Shown piece by piece: positions 8,939-18,472 of a DNA stretch of 64,000 bases; the first letter of the stretch is position 1; the number at the start of each line of letters is the position of its first letter. The DNA comes from Ulvibacterium sp965228935 (GTDB taxonomy: Bacteria; Bacteroidota; Bacteroidia; Flavobacteriales; Flavobacteriaceae): the NCBI RefSeq assembly GCF_965228935.1, contig NZ_OZ245846.1, positions 4,650,001 through 4,714,000 on the forward strand, read 5' to 3'. The position numbers were made by a program, and so were the translations under genes. Below the pieces are notes generated by a model, which ran no database searches, was not told the origin of the DNA, and saw nothing but the letters and a program-made list of their open reading frames with translations.

Positions 8939-9547
8939 ATGTTGATCATTGGAATTGCAGGAGGTACCGGCTGTGGTAAGACTACGGTGGTAAATCAAAT
9001 AGTTGATGAACTACCTCCTGGAGAAGTGGGCATAATTACCCAGGATTCCTATTATCGTGACCTTTCCCATCTGGATATCGAAGAAAGGAAAAAAACCAAT
9101 TTTGACCACCCGCAATCCATTGATTTCGCATTATTGGAAGAACATCTCAAACTATTAAATTCCGGGCATTCTATTGAACAGCCTGTATACTCTTTTATGG
9201 AGTGCAATAGAACCTCGGAAACGGTCACAATAGACCCCAGTGAAGTGCTCATTGTTGAGGGTATCCTGATATTGACGAATGCATCCATCCGGGAGATGTT
9301 CGATATAAAGATTTTTGTACATGCCGATTCCGATGAACGATTGATCCGCAGGTTGAAGCGGGATGTAAACGAAAGAGGTTGGGATATGAACGAGACATTG
9401 ACCAATTATCAAACTACCATAAAACCGATGCATGATCAGTTTATTGAACCCACAAAGGAATATGCGGATATCATCATACCGAACAACAACTATAATACGG
9501 TGGCCGTAGATATTGTTCGAACCATTATCAATGAAAAATTAGTCTAG
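8939..9547 (+). CDS. udk: Uridine kinase
   Basis: Phosphorylates uridine and cytidine to UMP and CMP in pyrimidine salvage. The 202-residue protein begins with a P-loop (GIAGGTGCGKTTVV, about residues 4-17). It continues with the QDSYYRDL segment and the YSFMECNRTSE substrate-binding region typical of uridine kinases, then a LIVEGIL segment. The length is normal for the bacterial enzyme. It is the first gene after a good promoter and is followed 4 nt later by a divIC-like gene and then the methylmalonyl-CoA mutase genes. The functional link to propionate metabolism is not obvious; the arrangement may simply be a conserved flavobacterial operon. Confidence 0.92.
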   Translation: MLIIGIAGGTGCGKTTVVNQIVDELPPGEVGIITQDSYYRDLSHLDIEERKKTNFDHPQSIDFALLEEHLKLLNSGHSIEQPVYSFMECNRTSETVTIDPSEVLIVEGILILTNASIREMFDIKIFVHADSDERLIRRLKRDVNERGWDMNETLTNYQTTIKPMHDQFIEPTKEYADIIIPNNNYNTVAVDIVRTIINEKLV

Positions 9548-9551
9548 CATT

Positions 9552-9887
9552 ATGGGCCTAAAAGAACTTAAAAAGAAAAAATGGTTCGGAGTGCTGACCA
9601 ACATATACGTTTTAGTGCTCACGGTATTCGTGATTTGGATGTTGTTCTTTGATACCAATTCGCTCTTGATACATATGGAACTGAAAAAACAAATCAAAAA
9701 ATTGGAAAAACAACAGGAGTTTTTACGGGAGGAAATCGCAAAGGACAAAAAAACTATAGAAAAGCTCTCCGACCCTAAGGAGTTGGAAAAATTTGCACGT
9801 GAGCACTACTACCTCAAAAAGAAAAATGAAGAAATCTATCTCATAGAATATGAAGATAGCCTTAAAACCAATAAAAAAGATGAGTAA
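9552..9887 (+). CDS. FtsB/DivIC-family septum protein
   Basis: Small bitopic membrane protein of the FtsB/DivIC family, expected to act in the FtsQLB-like divisome complex. The 111 residues comprise a short cytoplasmic N-terminus, one transmembrane helix (about residues 17-36) and a long charged coiled coil (about 38-75). The FtsB-like signature of Asp-Pro-Lys-Glu-Leu-Glu with a downstream KFAREHYYLKK stretch follows at about 75-95. The start is an ATG 4 nt after udk. The last 8 nt overlap the start of mutA (ATGAGTAA arrangement), indicating translational coupling. Confidence 0.8.
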   Translation: MGLKELKKKKWFGVLTNIYVLVLTVFVIWMLFFDTNSLLIHMELKKQIKKLEKQQEFLREEIAKDKKTIEKLSDPKELEKFAREHYYLKKKNEEIYLIEYEDSLKTNKKDE

Positions 9888-11265
9888 CGTAAATTTGTTC
9901 GATGAGTTTGACCCTGTGTCGTCCAAGGCTTGGAAACAAAAAATCCAGGTGGATCTTAAAGGTGCGGATTACAACGAAACTTTGATTTGGAAATCGCCCG
10001 AAGGTATTGATGTAAAACCATTTTACCATTCCGAAGATGTTGAAGGGGTCGTTCCCAATGTATCGGAACCTCCCAAAAAATGGTACGTGACCCAAAGTAT
10101 TTATGCCAATGATTCCGAACGTGCCAACAAAAAGGCAATGGAAGCTTTGGAACGTGGCGCGGAAAGCCTGGTTGTAACCATACCCTCGGAAACTGTTTCC
10201 ATCAAAAATCTGCTAGCGGATATTGATTTAGAGTCGGTTCCCATTTACCTTGAGTTTGCTTTTCTATCGGCCAAATATTTAAAGTCCCTTATAGATTTTA
10301 TAGGTAATAAAAGGGCAAAGGTGTTTCTTAACTTGGACATCGTGGGGAATCTTGCCAGAACCGGTAATTGGTACCATTCCATGGACAAGGATTACCAAAT
10401 ATTGAGAGAAATCCATGATTACGTTCGAGGAAATCCATATATACATATTTTAGGAACCGATATCTCCTTATATCAAAATGCCGGGGCCAACAAAGTACAG
10501 CAATTGGCCTATGCCCTAGCACAGGCCAACGAGTACCTCAATTTCTTCAAAGAGTTGGATGAAGAGGTGACAAGCCTTGTTTTTAAGGTTAGCATCGGAA
10601 CCAATTATTTCTTTGAAATAGCCAAATTACGGGCACTTAGGTTGCTTTGGGAAACTTTGGCGCAAGAATACGGAATAGAGGCCGGTTGCCATATTCTAGC
10701 CCTTCCTACGAAGAGAAACAAAACATTATATGACTACAACGTAAATATGCTTCGCACTACTACGGAGAGCATGTCGGCCATTTTGGGAGGTGCCAATGCG
10801 GTATGTAATCTTTCCTATGATAACATTTTCCATAAGGACAATGAATTTGGGGAACGAATGGCCAGGAATCAATTATTGATCCTAAAGGGGGAAAGTTATT
10901 TTGAAAAAGTAGCCAACCCTGCCGACGGGTCGTACTATATTGAAAGCCTCACCCATCAATTGGCGGAAAGGGCTCTTGAGCTTTTTAAATCCATTGAAGC
11001 CGGTGGCGGGTTTTTAAAACAGTTAAAAGAACACGTCATTCAAAAGAAAATCAAGGAAAGTGCGGAAAAGGAGCAATCGCTCTTCGACGAAGGAAAGGAG
11101 GTTCTGTTAGGCACCAACAAATATCAGAACGATCAGGACCATATGAAAGAGGCTATGGAAATCTATCCCTTTTTAAAGACGGATAAGCGCAAAACCTTGA
11201 TAGAGCCTGTCTTGGAAAAACGACTAGCGGAATCCCTTGAACAAAAAAGATTAAGTGATGAATAG
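9880..11265 (+). CDS. mutA: Methylmalonyl-CoA mutase, small subunit
   Basis: Non-catalytic partner of the adenosylcobalamin-dependent mutase interconverting (R)-methylmalonyl-CoA and succinyl-CoA. The 461 residues resemble the substrate-binding barrel domain of the large subunit, including an NPADGSYYIESLTHQLAE segment parallel to the DPWGGSYYVESLTHDLAH segment of MutB. The protein ends after the barrel and its linker and lacks the C-terminal cobalamin-domain remnant found in longer small subunits such as that of Propionibacterium. The ATG at 9880 overlaps the divIC stop by 8 nt; a longer reading from 9850 would begin inside divIC and is less likely. Its own stop overlaps the mutB start by 8 nt (ATGAATAG). 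Confidence 0.9.
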   Translation: MSNVNLFDEFDPVSSKAWKQKIQVDLKGADYNETLIWKSPEGIDVKPFYHSEDVEGVVPNVSEPPKKWYVTQSIYANDSERANKKAMEALERGAESLVVTIPSETVSIKNLLADIDLESVPIYLEFAFLSAKYLKSLIDFIGNKRAKVFLNLDIVGNLARTGNWYHSMDKDYQILREIHDYVRGNPYIHILGTDISLYQNAGANKVQQLAYALAQANEYLNFFKELDEEVTSLVFKVSIGTNYFFEIAKLRALRLLWETLAQEYGIEAGCHILALPTKRNKTLYDYNVNMLRTTTESMSAILGGANAVCNLSYDNIFHKDNEFGERMARNQLLILKGESYFEKVANPADGSYYIESLTHQLAERALELFKSIEAGGGFLKQLKEHVIQKKIKESAEKEQSLFDEGKEVLLGTNKYQNDQDHMKEAMEIYPFLKTDKRKTLIEPVLEKRLAESLEQKRLSDE

Positions 11266-13408
11266 AAAAGAGGTGGCACATTTGGAATTAAAACAAATTC
11301 CAATACCGGAAAATAAAGTTGAAAAAGAGGATATTTTTGAAACAGCCGAACATATTCCCTTAAAACCGATATATGATAAAAAGGAAGTGGAGAATCTGCA
11401 ACACTTAAATTTTGTGGCAGGTATCGCCCCCAATTTAAGGGGACCATATTCCACTATGTATGTTAGAAGACCCTGGACCATACGGCAGTATGCCGGTTTT
11501 TCCACGGCCGAGGAAAGTAATGCCTTTTACAGAAGAAACCTGGCAGCGGGCCAAAAAGGATTGTCGGTAGCTTTTGACCTTCCCACACATAGGGGCTATG
11601 ATAGTGATCATGGGCGTGTAGTGGGTGATGTGGGCAAAGCCGGGGTGGCCATAGACTCCGTTGAGGATATGAAAATCCTTTTTGACGGTATTCCCTTGGA
11701 TAAAATGTCGGTCTCCATGACCATGAACGGAGCCGTACTTCCCATTATGGCCTTTTACATTGTGGCAGCGGAAGAGCAAGGCGCAACGCCGGAGCAATTA
11801 GCGGGCACCATCCAAAATGATATTTTGAAGGAGTTCATGGTACGGAATACGTATATTTATCCCCCTAGCCCTTCCATGCAGATCATTGCCGATATTTTTG
11901 AATACACTAGTAAGCATATGCCCCGATTTAATAGCATAAGTATCTCTGGCTATCACATGCAAGAAGCCGGGGCTACAGCGGATATTGAATTGGCCTATAC
12001 TCTGGCGGATGGCCTGGATTATATAAGGACAGGGCTAAAGGCAGGATTAGGTATTGACCAATTTGCACCTAGACTTTCATTCTTTTGGGCCATAGGGATG
12101 AACCATTTTATGGAAATAGCCAAAATGAGGGCCGGCCGGATGTTATGGGCCAAACTGGTAAAACAATTCAATCCACAGAGCCCAAAATCCCTAGCACTCC
12201 GTACCCATTGTCAAACCAGTGGATGGAGCCTTACGGAGCAAGATCCCTTTAACAATGTGGCCCGTACGGCCATAGAGGCCGCCGCCGCAGCTTTTGGGGG
12301 TACCCAAAGCCTACATACCAATGCTTTGGATGAAGCCATTGCCCTGCCCACGGACTTTTCTGCACGTATTGCAAGGAACACCCAAATCTTTTTGCAGGAA
12401 GAGACCAAAATCACCAAGACCGTGGATCCCTGGGGGGGAAGTTATTATGTGGAGAGTCTTACCCATGATTTGGCGCACAAGGCATGGGAACTGATCGAAG
12501 AAATCGAGGAATTGGGCGGAATGACCAAAGCTATTGAGGCGGGTATTCCCAAAATGCGAATAGAGCAAGCCGCAGCCAGAAAACAAGCCCGCATTGATGG
12601 AGGACAGGATATCATCGTAGGCACCAATAAATATCAGCTAAAAGAAGAGGATGCCTTACAGATTTTGGAAGTTGATAATGCCGAGGTGCGAAGGCAGCAA
12701 ATAGAGCGTCTGGAATCACTTAAAAAAAATAGGGATGCCCAAACAGTAGAAAAGACGCTCGAAAAATTAACGGAAGCCGCCAAGGGAAAATCCGATTCCC
12801 AGGAAACCTCCCAAGAAAATAATTTGTTGGCTTTGGCGGTAGAGGCAGCTAGAGCCAGAGCTACATTGGGAGAGATTAGTGATGCCCTGGAAACGGCATT
12901 TGGGCGGTACAAAGCAAAAATTCAAACATTTACCGGTGTGTATTCAAAGGAGATAAAAGACGACGAGAGCTTCAAAAAGGCTAGGGAAATGGCCGATACA
13001 TTCGCTGAAAAAGATGGTAGAAGACCGCGTATCATGATTGCCAAGATGGGACAGGATGGCCATGACCGGGGAGCAAAGGTGGTGGCTACCGGCTATGCCG
13101 ATCTAGGATTTGACGTAGATATCGGTCCCCTTTTTCAGACTCCGGCGGAAGCGGCCAAACAGGCGGTGGAGAACGATGTGCATATTTTAGGCGTTTCTTC
13201 CTTGGCAGCCGGTCATAAGACCTTGGTACCACAGGTTTTGGAAGAGCTCAAAAAGCATGACAGGGAAGATATCATGGTCATCGTGGGAGGCGTTATTCCA
13301 CATCAGGATTACGAATTTTTATTCGATGCCGGGGCGGTAGCCGTTTTTGGACCCGGCACTAAAATTAGCGATGCGGCCATACAGATTTTGGAGATATTGC
13401 TCGATTAA
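11258..13408 (+). CDS. mutB: Methylmalonyl-CoA mutase, large catalytic subunit
   Basis: Adenosylcobalamin-dependent isomerase feeding propionyl-CoA carbon into the TCA cycle as succinyl-CoA (or the reverse). The 716 residues match full-length MutB: an N-terminal TIM barrel containing FDLPTHRGYDSDH near residue 107 and a C-terminal B12-binding domain with the base-off motif GQDGHDRG, whose His (about residue 602) coordinates cobalt. The GGVIPHQDYEFL segment near residue 674 also belongs to this domain. The ATG at 11258 is preferred over the adjacent GTG at 11255. Neither the epimerase nor the MeaB-type chaperone GTPase is encoded nearby. Confidence 0.96.
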   Translation: MNRKEVAHLELKQIPIPENKVEKEDIFETAEHIPLKPIYDKKEVENLQHLNFVAGIAPNLRGPYSTMYVRRPWTIRQYAGFSTAEESNAFYRRNLAAGQKGLSVAFDLPTHRGYDSDHGRVVGDVGKAGVAIDSVEDMKILFDGIPLDKMSVSMTMNGAVLPIMAFYIVAAEEQGATPEQLAGTIQNDILKEFMVRNTYIYPPSPSMQIIADIFEYTSKHMPRFNSISISGYHMQEAGATADIELAYTLADGLDYIRTGLKAGLGIDQFAPRLSFFWAIGMNHFMEIAKMRAGRMLWAKLVKQFNPQSPKSLALRTHCQTSGWSLTEQDPFNNVARTAIEAAAAAFGGTQSLHTNALDEAIALPTDFSARIARNTQIFLQEETKITKTVDPWGGSYYVESLTHDLAHKAWELIEEIEELGGMTKAIEAGIPKMRIEQAAARKQARIDGGQDIIVGTNKYQLKEEDALQILEVDNAEVRRQQIERLESLKKNRDAQTVEKTLEKLTEAAKGKSDSQETSQENNLLALAVEAARARATLGEISDALETAFGRYKAKIQTFTGVYSKEIKDDESFKKAREMADTFAEKDGRRPRIMIAKMGQDGHDRGAKVVATGYADLGFDVDIGPLFQTPAEAAKQAVENDVHILGVSSLAAGHKTLVPQVLEELKKHDREDIMVIVGGVIPHQDYEFLFDAGAVAVFGPGTKISDAAIQILEILLD

Positions 13409-13568
13409 ACGTAAAAACAGGATAAGGTCTTATACCTGAATTCGGTGGATTGACCCAATTTAACCAACTTTAACGCAGAGTACTATAGTTATTCACCTTG
13501 TGTTAACAAAATACATTTTCTGGTCGATGAAATAATCGTATTTTTAACCCCTAATTTATGATGATACA

Positions 13569-14342
13569 ATGGGGAAGATTATTGCGATTGCCAATCAGAA
13601 AGGTGGGGTTGGGAAAACCACTACCACGGTCAATTTAGCGGCTTCGTTGGGGGTTCTTGAAAAAAAAGTCTTGCTTATAGATGCAGATCCTCAGGCCAAT
13701 GCAACGTCCGGATTGGGAATTGAGGTAGAATCGGTGGACTTGGGTACATATCAACTTTTGGAGCATACCAAAAATGCGGCCGAGACCATTTTAGAGACCT
13801 CATCGCCAAATGTGGATTTAATCCCGGCCCATATCGATTTGGTGGCCATTGAGATTGAATTGGTCGATAAGGAAGATCGGGAATACATGCTCAAGAAGGC
13901 AATTTCCGAACTCAGAAACACCTATGACTACATCCTCATAGATTGTGCCCCATCCTTGGGTTTATTGACCTTAAACGCTTTAACGGCGGCCGATTCCGTG
14001 ATTATCCCTATTCAGTGCGAGTATTTTGCATTGGAAGGCCTTGGGAAATTGCTCAATACCATTAAGAGCGTACAAAGGATACACAACCCTGACCTGGATA
14101 TTGAGGGGATGCTGCTTACCATGTATGACTCCAGATTACGCCTTTCCAATCAGGTAGTGGAAGAAGTAAGAAAGCATTTTGCGGACATGGTCTTTGATAC
14201 GATTATACAACGCAATGTTAGGCTCAGTGAAGCGCCCAGTTATGGCGAAAGTATTATTAAGTACGATGCCAGCAGCAAAGGCGCGGCCAACTATCTCAAC
14301 ATGGCCAATGAACTGGTAAAGAAAAACATGGAGACCGTATAA
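13569..14342 (+). CDS. parA: ParA/Soj-family chromosome partitioning ATPase
   Basis: Deviant Walker-type ATPase that, with ParB, segregates newly replicated origins. The 257-residue protein starts with the deviant P-loop KGGVGKTT (residues 11-18) and has the DADPQANATSG segment and the IDCAPSLGLLTLNAL Walker B region near residue 125. There is no N-terminal HTH, which fits chromosomal rather than plasmid ParA. The stop overlaps the parB ATG by one base (TAATG), so the pair is coupled. It begins a plus-strand operon running through dapB. Confidence 0.93.
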   Translation: MGKIIAIANQKGGVGKTTTTVNLAASLGVLEKKVLLIDADPQANATSGLGIEVESVDLGTYQLLEHTKNAAETILETSSPNVDLIPAHIDLVAIEIELVDKEDREYMLKKAISELRNTYDYILIDCAPSLGLLTLNALTAADSVIIPIQCEYFALEGLGKLLNTIKSVQRIHNPDLDIEGMLLTMYDSRLRLSNQVVEEVRKHFADMVFDTIIQRNVRLSEAPSYGESIIKYDASSKGAANYLNMANELVKKNMETV

Positions 14343-15247
14343 TGGCGAAAGCAACTAAAAAACAGGCTCTTGGGAGAGGGTTGTCGGCCCTGCTCAAAGA
14401 TCCCGAGAATGACATACAATCGGCATCTGACAAAAATGCGGATAAAGTTGTCGGGAACATTGTGGAATTAGATTTGGATACCATTGCCGTAAATCCCTTC
14501 CAGCCACGATCCAATTTTAACGATGACACTTTAAAAGAGTTGGCGACTTCCATTAGGGAATTGGGTGTTATACAACCTATCACCGTTCGCAAATCCGGTT
14601 TCAATTCCTACCAATTGGTTTCCGGGGAACGGAGGTTAAGGGCCTCCAAAATGATAGGCCTGGCCACTATCCCCGCATACATCCGTATTGCAAATGATCA
14701 AGAGTCCCTGGAAATGGCCTTGGTAGAAAACATACAGCGTCAGGATTTGGATCCCATTGAGATTGCCTTATCCTATCAAAGACTGATCGATGAGATTGAG
14801 TTGACACAGGAAAGGTTAAGTGACAGGGTTGGCAAAAAACGCTCTACCATTACCAATTATTTGCGCCTGTTACGACTAGATCCCATAATCCAGACCGGAA
14901 TTCGGGACGGATTTGTCACTATGGGCCATGGTAGGGCATTGGTCAATATCGATAAAAAGGGGGATCAAATTTCCTTGTACGAAAAAATAGTTTCAAAAAA
15001 CCTATCGGTCAGGGATACGGAAAAGGCCGTAAAAGCTTATCATGAAGGCAAGAGCACAACCAATGACTTAAGCAAAAAGCCCGTTGAAACACCGGATTTT
15101 GCAAAAAACCTGACCGAGGAACTCACCGGCCACCTATCTGCAAAAGTTATTATCAATACATCAAAGTCCGGCAAGGGGAAGATTATCATCCCTTTTCATA
15201 CCAAGGAAGAACTCGATCGGCTTAAAAAATTGATTCTTGTTGAATAG
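14342..15247 (+). CDS. parB: ParB/Spo0J-family chromosome partitioning protein
   Basis: parS-binding CTP-dependent clamp that loads at the origin region. The 301 residues contain an N-terminal ParB/Srx nuclease-like fold (NPFQPRSNF near residue 50), the CTP-binding GERRLRA box near residue 98, and a helix-turn-helix (LSDRVGKKRSTITNYLRLLRL, written here in two parts: LSDRVGKKRS and TITNYLRLLRL) near residue 160. A lysine-rich dimerization tail completes the protein. No obvious parS palindrome was noticed in the window. The 3' end overlaps the start region of the next gene. Confidence 0.93.
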   Translation: MAKATKKQALGRGLSALLKDPENDIQSASDKNADKVVGNIVELDLDTIAVNPFQPRSNFNDDTLKELATSIRELGVIQPITVRKSGFNSYQLVSGERRLRASKMIGLATIPAYIRIANDQESLEMALVENIQRQDLDPIEIALSYQRLIDEIELTQERLSDRVGKKRSTITNYLRLLRLDPIIQTGIRDGFVTMGHGRALVNIDKKGDQISLYEKIVSKNLSVRDTEKAVKAYHEGKSTTNDLSKKPVETPDFAKNLTEELTGHLSAKVIINTSKSGKGKIIIPFHTKEELDRLKKLILVE

Positions 15248-15893
15248 AACCCTCATCATAATCACTTTTTTTTCTCTTGCTGCAACAATAGGTTCCGCAC
15301 AAGAAAAGAAACCCCAGAATCAAGAAGTGGATTCCCTAAAAATGGATTTGGAAGAGGAAGGGGTTATGGTCATGGACACCCTGGTTACCGAAAAGAGACG
15401 TATAAATCCACTGGCCCCCAGTAAAGCGGCCTTTTACTCCGCCGTACTGCCGGGTCTAGGCCAAATTTATAACAAAAGGTACTGGAAGGTTCCCATCGTA
15501 TACGCTGCTATCGGTACCGGTATTTATGCATACACCTTCAACGATGGGCGGTACGATCGCTTCAGGGCCGCCTTTAAAAGAAGACGGGCTGGTTTTACCG
15601 ATGATGAGTTTTATGATTTGGATGGAAGCGGGATAGAGCCTGGAAATCCCGATTTTTCCGACGATGCCCTTGAGGACGCCCAAGAACGATTTCAACGCGA
15701 CCGGGATCTGGCCCTTTTAATAACCATTCTCCTATACGCCCTTAATGTTGTGGATGCCAATGTGGATGCGCACCTAAAACAGTATAATATTGATGATGAT
15801 TTGAGTTTTGATTTGGACATACAGCCATATATCGATTTAAATCCAATTACCACCGACCCCAATTATGGGTTGGCCCTAACCATTAAGTTTTAG
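15237..15893 (+). CDS. DUF5683 membrane protein
   Basis: Exported or membrane protein of unknown function, 218 residues, widespread in Bacteroidota. A signal peptide (LIIITFFSLAATIGSAQ) starts at once, so the true start must be one of two consecutive TTG codons at 15237 and 15240; the first downstream ATG lies beyond the signal peptide. The conserved core is SAVLPGLGQIYNKRYWKVP near residue 66, followed by two hydrophobic segments and an aspartate-rich stretch. The gene overlaps the parB 3' end and precedes dapB by 3 nt, placing it in the parAB operon. Function is unknown. Confidence 0.75.
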   Translation: MLNRTLIIITFFSLAATIGSAQEKKPQNQEVDSLKMDLEEEGVMVMDTLVTEKRRINPLAPSKAAFYSAVLPGLGQIYNKRYWKVPIVYAAIGTGIYAYTFNDGRYDRFRAAFKRRRAGFTDDEFYDLDGSGIEPGNPDFSDDALEDAQERFQRDRDLALLITILLYALNVVDANVDAHLKQYNIDDDLSFDLDIQPYIDLNPITTDPNYGLALTIKF

Positions 15894-15896
15894 CTT

Positions 15897-16598
15897 GTGA
15901 AAATTGCATTGTTCGGATATGGAAAAATGGGCAAGATGATAGAGCAAATGGCCTTGGGAAGAGGGCATGTCATCACTGCCAGAGTGGATATAGGAACTAC
16001 GGATATTGACTTTTCCGATATGGAGGTAGCTATAGACTTCAGTACACCCGATGCCGCTCTTGAAAATATAAGTAGTTGCTTGGAGCATGGGGTTGCTGTA
16101 ATTTCAGGCACTACGGGTTGGCTAAAGGATTATGATAAAGTTGTGGATCTATGTAACAAAAAAAATGGCGCCTTTATTTATGCTTCCAATTTTAGCTTGG
16201 GTGTAAACATTTTTTTTGAATTGAATACATATCTGGCCAAGATGATGCACAATCTCAAGGAATACAAACCAGCATTAGAGGAAATACATCATACCCAAAA
16301 GTTGGATGCCCCAAGTGGTACGGCCATTACTCTGGCCCAAGGTATTATAGAAAATACGGACTACCGGGATTGGAAGCTGAACAATGACGGGGAGAAAACC
16401 ATTCCCATCAGCTCAAAAAGAGTAGATGCGGTTCCTGGCACACATACGGTTTCATATCACAGCGAAGTGGATAGCATCGAAATACGACATACGGCGCACA
16501 ATAGGGAAGGATTTGCCCTGGGAGCGGTTATCGCGGCTGAATGGATTTTGGGGAGGACAGGGATATTTTCCATGAAAGATGTGTTAAATCTAGGTTAA
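15897..16598 (+). CDS. dapB: 4-hydroxy-tetrahydrodipicolinate reductase
   Basis: NAD(P)H-dependent reductase of the lysine/diaminopimelate pathway. The 233 residues are slightly short for DapB (usually 240-270). The dinucleotide-binding loop GYGKMG is at residues 7-12, a SGTTG segment near residue 70, and the catalytic EIHHTQKLDAPSGTA segment near residue 130, with the proton-donor His and substrate-binding Lys. The start is GTG at 15897, three bases after the preceding stop; no ATG fits the N-terminal nucleotide-binding strand. Confidence 0.92.
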   Translation: MKIALFGYGKMGKMIEQMALGRGHVITARVDIGTTDIDFSDMEVAIDFSTPDAALENISSCLEHGVAVISGTTGWLKDYDKVVDLCNKKNGAFIYASNFSLGVNIFFELNTYLAKMMHNLKEYKPALEEIHHTQKLDAPSGTAITLAQGIIENTDYRDWKLNNDGEKTIPISSKRVDAVPGTHTVSYHSEVDSIEIRHTAHNREGFALGAVIAAEWILGRTGIFSMKDVLNLG

Positions 16599-16640
16599 GA
16601 TGTGTAACTTTTCCAAGTTTAAAGTACGTATCCTCGTGTA

Positions 16641-16648
16641 TACTTTTG
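16641..16648 (+). promoter_or_regulatory. -7 box upstream of signal peptidase I
   Basis: TACTTTTG matches TAnnTTTG in the 112-nt dapB-lepB gap, giving a leader of about 57 nt. A GTTT about 20 nt upstream is only a partial -33 match. Confidence 0.35.
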
Positions 16649-16710
16649 CAAGAACCTGTATTTAAAGAATTGATTTTTAAGCCGACCAATAGCACCTAAC
16701 ACGATTTTCT

Positions 16711-18408
16711 ATGAATGGATCACAATGGATTATTTTTATTCTTCTTGTACAGATAATACATTTTCTGGGTACCTGGAAACTCTATGTGAAAGCAGGTAGA
16801 AAAGCTTGGGAAGCGGCCATTCCCATATATAATGCCATCGTCTTGATGCAAATCATCAATCGGCCCAAGTGGTGGGTTCTCTTACTCTTCATTCCCATAA
16901 TCAATTTGTTGATGTTTCCTGTCATCTGGGTGGAGACCATCCGAAGCTTTGGAAGAAATAATCTCATGGAGACCTGGTTGGTTATCCTTACCCTAGGGTT
17001 TTACATGTTTTATGTGAACTACGCCTTGGATGTTCAATATTTGGAAGACCGAAGCCTTCATCCAAAGACCGGCCTTGGCGAATGGGTAAGCTCCATTGTA
17101 TTTGCTATTGTGGCCGCCACTTTGGTACATACCTATTTTATCCAACCCTATGTAATACCAACGGGGTCTTTGGAGAGAACCCTACGTGTAGGGGATTTCC
17201 TGTTCGTTAGTAAATACCATTATGGAGCCCGGACACCAATGACCACGGTTGCCGCCCCTATGGTTCATGACACGCTTCCCTTGATCGGGACCCGCTCCTA
17301 TTTGAACAAGCCACAACTCCCTTATTTTAGATTGCCCGGTTTTACAAAGGTAAAGCGCAACGATATTGTAGTGTTCAGTTGGCCCGCGGATACGGTCCGG
17401 GTTTTCTTTAAAAAGGAAAAAGGGGTTAAAAAGCCTATTGACAAAAAATCGAATTACGTAAAACGATGTGTAGGCACACCAGGTGATTCCCTGGCCGTAA
17501 TCGATGGCTTTGTTTATGTTAATGGAAAACAACTGCAGCTTTCCGATCGGGCCAAACCTCAATATGATTATATGGCCTATGGTCAAAAAGGGGTTTCTTC
17601 CAGACTGCTCTCGGATTTAGGGATAAACGAATTTAACAGACTGTACGTCGCCCAGTCTTTGACCCAGGGTCAAAAAAGGGCTTTACAATTTGCGGGTCAC
17701 AGGGTCTACGAATCCCAACCTATTCAAATTTTAACGGATAGCAAGGGAATCGACCCCAATCTTATAAGACAACAACGGTTGGCCTTGAAGGAAATTGCGG
17801 ATAGGCAAAGGGTCGTGACCCTAACGGATGAAATGGTTACCAAACTAAGGAACAATTCCGCGATCGATTCCGTTGTAAAGGTTATTGAACCTAAAGGAAG
17901 GCAGGGGATAAATCTGTTTCCTCAAAATCCGGATTATCCTTGGAACTATGATAACATGGGGCCTATTTACATTCCTGCGAAAGGCAGTACCGTATCTCTT
18001 AATTTGAAAAGCCTACCGCTTTACAAAAAAATCATTCGGGATTATGAACATAATTCCATAGAAGTGTCGGGGAACCAGATAAAAATCAATGGTATAGTGG
18101 CCGATAGCTATACTTTTAAGCAGGACTACTATTGGATGATGGGAGACAATAGGGACCACTCCGAGGATAGCCGGGCTTGGGGTTATGTACCCGAAGACCA
18201 TATCGTGGGAACTCCGATTTTTATATGGATGAGTATCGAGAATTTTACGGATGGTCTATCTAATTGGAAAATACGTTGGGATAGGGTCTTTACCACGGTA
18301 CATGGGAAAGGCGAGCCTTATTCGTACTTCAAATGGTTCTTGGTCACCTTGGGAGCTTGGTTTGTATTCGACTTCTTCAGAAAAAGGAGGAAGAAAAGCA
18401 CAGATTAA
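16711..18408 (+). CDS. lepB: Signal peptidase I, extended Bacteroidota form
   Basis: Membrane serine protease of family S26 that removes Sec signal peptides. At 565 residues it is much longer than E. coli LepB (324), as is common in Bacteroidota. The N-terminal 110 residues form several hydrophobic segments, then an additional TM near residue 127. The catalytic Ser lies in PTGSLERTL (Ser153; the usual Met after Ser is Leu). The general-base Lys is in NYVKRCVGTPGDS (Lys251), and the box E motif MGDNRDHSEDSR is near residue 470. A variable region of about 200 residues separates the Lys box from box E. Its 3' neighbour WbqC begins 65 nt downstream. Confidence 0.93.
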   Translation: MNGSQWIIFILLVQIIHFLGTWKLYVKAGRKAWEAAIPIYNAIVLMQIINRPKWWVLLLFIPIINLLMFPVIWVETIRSFGRNNLMETWLVILTLGFYMFYVNYALDVQYLEDRSLHPKTGLGEWVSSIVFAIVAATLVHTYFIQPYVIPTGSLERTLRVGDFLFVSKYHYGARTPMTTVAAPMVHDTLPLIGTRSYLNKPQLPYFRLPGFTKVKRNDIVVFSWPADTVRVFFKKEKGVKKPIDKKSNYVKRCVGTPGDSLAVIDGFVYVNGKQLQLSDRAKPQYDYMAYGQKGVSSRLLSDLGINEFNRLYVAQSLTQGQKRALQFAGHRVYESQPIQILTDSKGIDPNLIRQQRLALKEIADRQRVVTLTDEMVTKLRNNSAIDSVVKVIEPKGRQGINLFPQNPDYPWNYDNMGPIYIPAKGSTVSLNLKSLPLYKKIIRDYEHNSIEVSGNQIKINGIVADSYTFKQDYYWMMGDNRDHSEDSRAWGYVPEDHIVGTPIFIWMSIENFTDGLSNWKIRWDRVFTTVHGKGEPYSYFKWFLVTLGAWFVFDFFRKRRKKSTD

Positions 18409-18472
18409 GCAATGGGTACTTGATAGAAATAATTTTATCTTTTTCTTTTTTAACCCTGAAATTGATCCTTCA

